The notes beneath the pieces were generated by a model. It worked only from the letters and a program-made list of their open reading frames with translations. It ran no database searches and was not told where the DNA came from. DNA of 64,000 nucleotides from assembly GCA_030696305.1 (NCBI GenBank), contig JAUYSP010000042.1, positions 1 to 64,000 on the forward strand, given 5' to 3'. This document shows positions 60,992 through 64,000 of the stretch, piece by piece (position 1 is the stretch's first letter; each line of letters starts with the position of its first letter). The translations under genes and the position numbers were made by a program. This DNA comes from Legionellaceae bacterium (lineage in GTDB: Bacteria; Pseudomonadota; Gammaproteobacteria; Legionellales; Legionellaceae).

Positions 60992-62080
60992 TCAAATGGG
61001 GTAAATCACGCCTAATATTACCGGTTTGAGAGACCCGGTGATTTTTTTTAAATTGATGGGTGTTCGAGATAGTGCTTGGTGAGCAAGCCAGCCAAACATC
61101 ATTGCCTCTATGTAGTCTGGATCAACGCCTAAAGCCCGTGTGCTAGTAACATCTTGAGAGGGTAATTGGGATTTTAGCGCCATTAATAAGGCCTTGTTGT
61201 GAGCGCCTCCACCGCAAATTGCAACGTTTTCAACTGGATTGTCGTTTTGCTTACAAGCATTAGCAATAGAGAGGGCCGTTAAAGCCATTAGCGTGGCCTG
61301 TACATCTTCCGGTTGGTGAGCAACTTGCAACTGATTTTCAAGCCATGCCAATGAAAAATACTCTTTGCCAATGCTTTTAGGAGAAGGTAACAAAAAATAC
61401 GGATCAGAAAGTAAATCAGCTAATAATGAATCAATAACCGTGCCTGTCGATGCCCAGGCACCATCTTTATCATATGCTGTATTCAAATGACATTGCGTCC
61501 ACGCATCCATCAAGCAATTTCCTGGGCCTATATCATAACCAATAGCTTCTTTATTTGGAGAAAAAGTGGTTATATTAGCAATACCGCCTATATTCACTAC
61601 GGCAGTTGGTTTTGCTAAATGTGAAAATAATACTTGATGATAGAGCGGTGCGAATGGCGCCCCCCTCCCCTTTAGTACAAGATCACGTGTTCTAAAATCA
61701 GCAACTACTGTTAATCCAGTCAATTCTGCGATTGTATGTGGGCATCCCAACTGCATCGTATAAGGAATAGCCGCCGTGGCATCATGGCAAATAGTTTGTC
61801 CATGGCTACCAATTGCAATAACATCCGATAATCCTGTCGAATTCGAAGTGACTAATTGCATTACCGCAGCAGCAAATTCTTGTCCCAAAACAGTATTCAA
61901 CTGACTGATGTGGTGCGGTAAAACAAACTGGCCAGATAGTATATTATTTAAATGCTCACGTGCTGTCTTGGAATAAGGTCTGGTAATGCCTGCAATTAAT
62001 TGGTTGTTTGACACATCCACCAAGGCTGCATCAATACCATCCATACTGGTACCAGACATTAATCCAATATACAATTTCAT
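60992..62080 (-). CDS. anmK: Anhydro-N-acetylmuramic acid kinase AnmK
   Basis: Phosphorylates and opens 1,6-anhydroMurNAc released during peptidoglycan turnover, giving MurNAc-6-phosphate. The 362-aa protein (E. coli 369) begins MKLYIGLMSGTSMDGIDAAL, with GSHGQTICHDA, FAPLYHQVLF, VNIGGIANIT, YDIGPGNCLMDAW and CGGGAHNKALL as kinase-family landmarks. Coupled to tatD by a 4-nt overlap. The following 135-nt gap before the collagen-like gene holds no clear promoter. Confidence 0.97.
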   Translation of the reverse strand: MKLYIGLMSGTSMDGIDAALVDVSNNQLIAGITRPYSKTAREHLNNILSGQFVLPHHISQLNTVLGQEFAAAVMQLVTSNSTGLSDVIAIGSHGQTICHDATAAIPYTMQLGCPHTIAELTGLTVVADFRTRDLVLKGRGAPFAPLYHQVLFSHLAKPTAVVNIGGIANITTFSPNKEAIGYDIGPGNCLMDAWTQCHLNTAYDKDGAWASTGTVIDSLLADLLSDPYFLLPSPKSIGKEYFSLAWLENQLQVAHQPEDVQATLMALTALSIANACKQNDNPVENVAICGGGAHNKALLMALKSQLPSQDVTSTRALGVDPDYIEAMMFGWLAHQALSRTPINLKKITGSLKPVILGVIYPI

Positions 62081-62859
62081 GATGCAATCCTAAAACAATG
62101 ATAAAAATTTTCAGTCGTCGCCTCAGCAATAACATCATAATGAACACATCGAAGTTCACTTAATGCTTCAGCTACATATTTAACTAATGCAGGATGATTT
62201 TGTTTTCCTCTAAACGGCACAGGGGCTAAATAGGGAGAGTCTGTCTCGATTAATATACGATCTAAGGGCACTTTTTTAGCAACTTCTTGTAATAAAGTGG
62301 CATTTTTAAATGTCACAATACCTGAAAAAGAAATATAAAAATTCAAATCTAATGCACGTTGAGCGATGTCCCAATTTTCAGAAAAACAATGCATCACGCC
62401 GCCAATATCTCGCGCATTTTCTTCGATCATCACCCGCAATGTGTCTTCAGCTGCTTGGCGAGTATGAATAATCAATGGTTTTTTAGTATGCAGTGACGCA
62501 CGAATATGCTCACGAAATCGAGCGCGTTGATGCGCTTGAGTCTCAAGTGTCTCGGTTCGATAATAATCTAAACCCGTTTCGCCAATTGCGATACATGATG
62601 GATGATTAGCTAAGGCAATAAGTTGTGTGGCATCCGTTTCATCGTCCATTTCAGTATTAGGATGCACTCCAACCGAAATACTAACATGGGAATAACGTGA
62701 GGCAATATCTTGCAATGCAGGTAAATCAGATGGTTCCACACATACACATAACATGTGCTGAACATCATGGGCATAGGCTTGTTTCATGACTTGATCAAGA
62801 TCTTGACCATATTCAGTCAAATCAAGCATATTTAAATGACAATGTGAGTCGATGATCAT
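62077..62859 (-). CDS. tatD: TatD-family metal-dependent DNase
   Basis: TIM-barrel nuclease of the TatD/YcfH group, 260 aa. Metal ligands: HCH in MIIDSHCHLNML, GETGLDYYRTE, IIHTRQA, MHCFSEN and the Asp in IETDSPYLAP. In gammaproteobacteria this gene (often called ycfH) follows holB. Here it lies 3 nt after holB and overlaps anmK by 4 nt. The pilZ gene often found between holB and tatD is absent. Confidence 0.93.
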   Translation of the reverse strand: MIIDSHCHLNMLDLTEYGQDLDQVMKQAYAHDVQHMLCVCVEPSDLPALQDIASRYSHVSISVGVHPNTEMDDETDATQLIALANHPSCIAIGETGLDYYRTETLETQAHQRARFREHIRASLHTKKPLIIHTRQAAEDTLRVMIEENARDIGGVMHCFSENWDIAQRALDLNFYISFSGIVTFKNATLLQEVAKKVPLDRILIETDSPYLAPVPFRGKQNHPALVKYVAEALSELRCVHYDVIAEATTENFYHCFRIAS

Positions 62860-62862
62860 AAA

Positions 62863-63786
62863 TTATCCGGTTATAAATCCTAATAATAAATCTTCCAACG
62901 CTAACGTTGAGTTCAACGTAATATGTTGCTGCAATAAGCGTGACAATCCATTTATTTTATCAAGTTGTCTGAACAATGTCTCTGGTGGCAAGGATTGAGC
63001 AAGCGTTTTTAGTGGTCGATAACTTTCAGGGATAGGTTGGTCATCTAACTGATAGTCTATTGTTTGTGCCATTAACAAATATAAAAACCATAGGACATGG
63101 GTTAATGAGTACTTAGACCAACTTGCAGCAATCGAACAAGGAGTTGTTTTACCAGAAATAAGATCGTTTAATAATTCGATGATAACTAATCGCTCACGAT
63201 ATAAAATTGCACGTTCATCAGGTTCTTCATACCACGCTGCAGTGGCTAAATGATCCGTTTCATTTTGCTCAGGAGCAGGAACCACATAGTGTTGGCAACG
63301 ACTTAAAATAGTCGCTGGTAACGTACTGATTTGTTCAGCAATCAAGATAAAAATCGTATGCTCGGGCGGCTCTTCTAATATTTTTAGTAAGGCATTTGCT
63401 GCTGCCCGATTCAATTTATCCGCAGGCTCGATAATAATAAATCGGCGTGTCCCACATTGCGGTGTTTGATAAATATCCTGTTGCAGCATGCGAATTTGCT
63501 CTATTTTTATCGGTCCTTTATCTACTGTTTCTGGTTGTATATACAACACATCGGGATGTTCTTTTTGCATCACTAGTCGACATGGCTGACATTGACCACA
63601 GGGAGCATGTTCTTGTTGACACATGAGCAATGCCACCAAACGATTAACAAAGACTAAGGCCGACGCATGACGTGGTCCTATCATCAAAAAAGCCTGAGCT
63701 ATGCGTTGATTTTGGATCATACGATGCATGTGCGACCATAACGGCGCATGAGCTGGTAATATGTTAAGCGACAGAGGTAAGGACAT
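62863..63786 (-). CDS. holB: DNA polymerase III delta' subunit HolB
   Basis: Clamp-loader subunit delta'. The 307-aa protein has a AAA+ fold with a decayed P-loop (MIGPRHASALVF), a four-Cys zinc site (CQQEHAPCGQCQPC), the segment RFIIIEPADKLNRAAANALL then KILEEPPEHT, and the SRC motif (LSRCQHY). Lack of a working P-loop is normal for delta'. It overlaps tmk upstream by 23 nt. Length is slightly under E. coli (334). Confidence 0.95.
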   Translation of the reverse strand: MSLPLSLNILPAHAPLWSHMHRMIQNQRIAQAFLMIGPRHASALVFVNRLVALLMCQQEHAPCGQCQPCRLVMQKEHPDVLYIQPETVDKGPIKIEQIRMLQQDIYQTPQCGTRRFIIIEPADKLNRAAANALLKILEEPPEHTIFILIAEQISTLPATILSRCQHYVVPAPEQNETDHLATAAWYEEPDERAILYRERLVIIELLNDLISGKTTPCSIAASWSKYSLTHVLWFLYLLMAQTIDYQLDDQPIPESYRPLKTLAQSLPPETLFRQLDKINGLSRLLQQHITLNSTLALEDLLLGFITG

Positions 63787-64000
63787 GATTTAATTTTGAT
63801 TTAATATTATGTTGGACTATACCGAGTGGTTCGCTTGCATCAACAATAATCACATTATCTAATGTTTTAATGTGTTTGTGGTAACTGGCATAGACATCAT
63901 TAAAAAAATGTAATGATTCTTGTTCTATGCGATCTAACTTGCCGCGTTTCAACGCGCGTTGCAAACCAATCTCCGGTTTAATATCTAAAAAAATAATAAC
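63764..64000 (-). CDS. tmk: Thymidylate kinase Tmk (partial, N-terminus beyond window)
   Basis: The C-terminal 78 codons of dTMP kinase, running open to the right edge: VIIFLDIKPEIGLQRALKRG then KLDRIEQESLHFFNDVYASY, which match the LID region and the DRIE-E--FF pattern of the family. The P-loop and N-terminal part lie outside. It overlaps holB by 23 nt, the conserved tmk-holB arrangement. An internal TTG at 63964 is not the true start. Confidence 0.93.
   Translation of the reverse strand, partial: VIIFLDIKPEIGLQRALKRGKLDRIEQESLHFFNDVYASYHKHIKTLDNVIIVDASEPLGIVQHNIKSKLNHVLTSVA

Noticed and set aside
61019-61050. Plus-strand hairpin followed by eight T (ACCGG...CCGGT then T-run)
   Set aside because: The stem is only 5 bp, lies inside the anmK coding region, and no plus-strand gene ends just before it; more likely codon coincidence than a terminator.
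62863-63786. Damaged P-loop in HolB as a sign of a broken gene
   Set aside because: Delta' subunits normally lack a working P-loop; the zinc site and SRC motif are intact.

Overview
The window is a stretch of AT-rich chromosome (roughly 38-40% GC by eye) from a gammaproteobacterium. The core gene order is gammaproteobacterial: mlaFEDCB-ibaG-murA lies divergent from kdsD-kdsC-lptC-lptA-lptB, and lnt, leuS, lptE and holA follow each other. Several traits point to the order Legionellales or a close host-associated relative. A type II secretion cluster holds only gspF-G-H-I-J-K, as in the scattered Legionella lsp loci. There are small Cys-rich exported proteins of a kind I associate with Legionella/Coxiella, a phthalate-family MFS permease, and several long orphan proteins with effector-like architecture (coiled coil, J-domain, collagen-like, paired membrane helices). 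The species cannot be named from sequence alone. No type IV secretion genes, prophage, intact transposase, rRNA or CRISPR array were seen.

Layout. 1-7.5 kb: wrbA, a 478-aa orphan, a 46-aa basic peptide gene with its own terminator, an MMPL transporter, a beta-barrel, two small exported proteins and a Fis-type regulator. 7.7-9.3 kb: tRNA-Ser(GGA) followed directly by an amino-acid permease. 9.6-17 kb (minus strand): mlaFEDCB-ibaG-murA-nif3-like-capD-like-pspC, covering outer-membrane lipid asymmetry, peptidoglycan precursors and nucleotide-sugar synthesis. 17.4-22.2 kb (plus strand): Kdo synthesis and LPS export (kdsDC, lptCAB), then a rhodanese and a persulfide-dioxygenase-like enzyme. 23.2-29.3 kb: lnt, leuS, lptE, holA and an EVE-domain gene. 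29.3-33.4 kb: accessory genes (554-aa coiled coil, duplicated four-helix membrane protein, beta-barrel, duplicated Cys-rich secreted domain). 33.4-40.2 kb: dnaE and ligA, with rmuC divergent. 40.2-43.8 kb: accessory genes including a 719-aa J-domain protein. 44-48.4 kb: potABCD and a DEDD exonuclease. 48.6-55.2 kb: a two-helix orphan, glnA and gspFGHIJK. 55.2-64 kb (minus strand): mltA, an MFS permease, a 919-aa collagen-like protein, anmK, tatD, holB and the 3' part of tmk.

How it works together. Much of the window builds the envelope: Kdo and Lpt for LPS, Mla for phospholipid asymmetry, MurA/MltA/AnmK for peptidoglycan synthesis and recycling, Lnt for lipoproteins, and Gsp for exoprotein export. 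A second block serves DNA replication and repair (dnaE, ligA, holA, holB, tmk, rmuC). Accessory genes sit as islands between these blocks, often next to copies of a short palindromic mobile element. Three full copies (about 2.58, 9.48 and 22.25 kb) and one fragment (43.76 kb) of that element are present. Its roughly 50-bp core is flipped in one copy relative to the other two. The most unusual items are this flipped-core element, the 919-aa collagen-like protein, the J-domain protein, and an apparent membrane module present once in one gene and twice in another.
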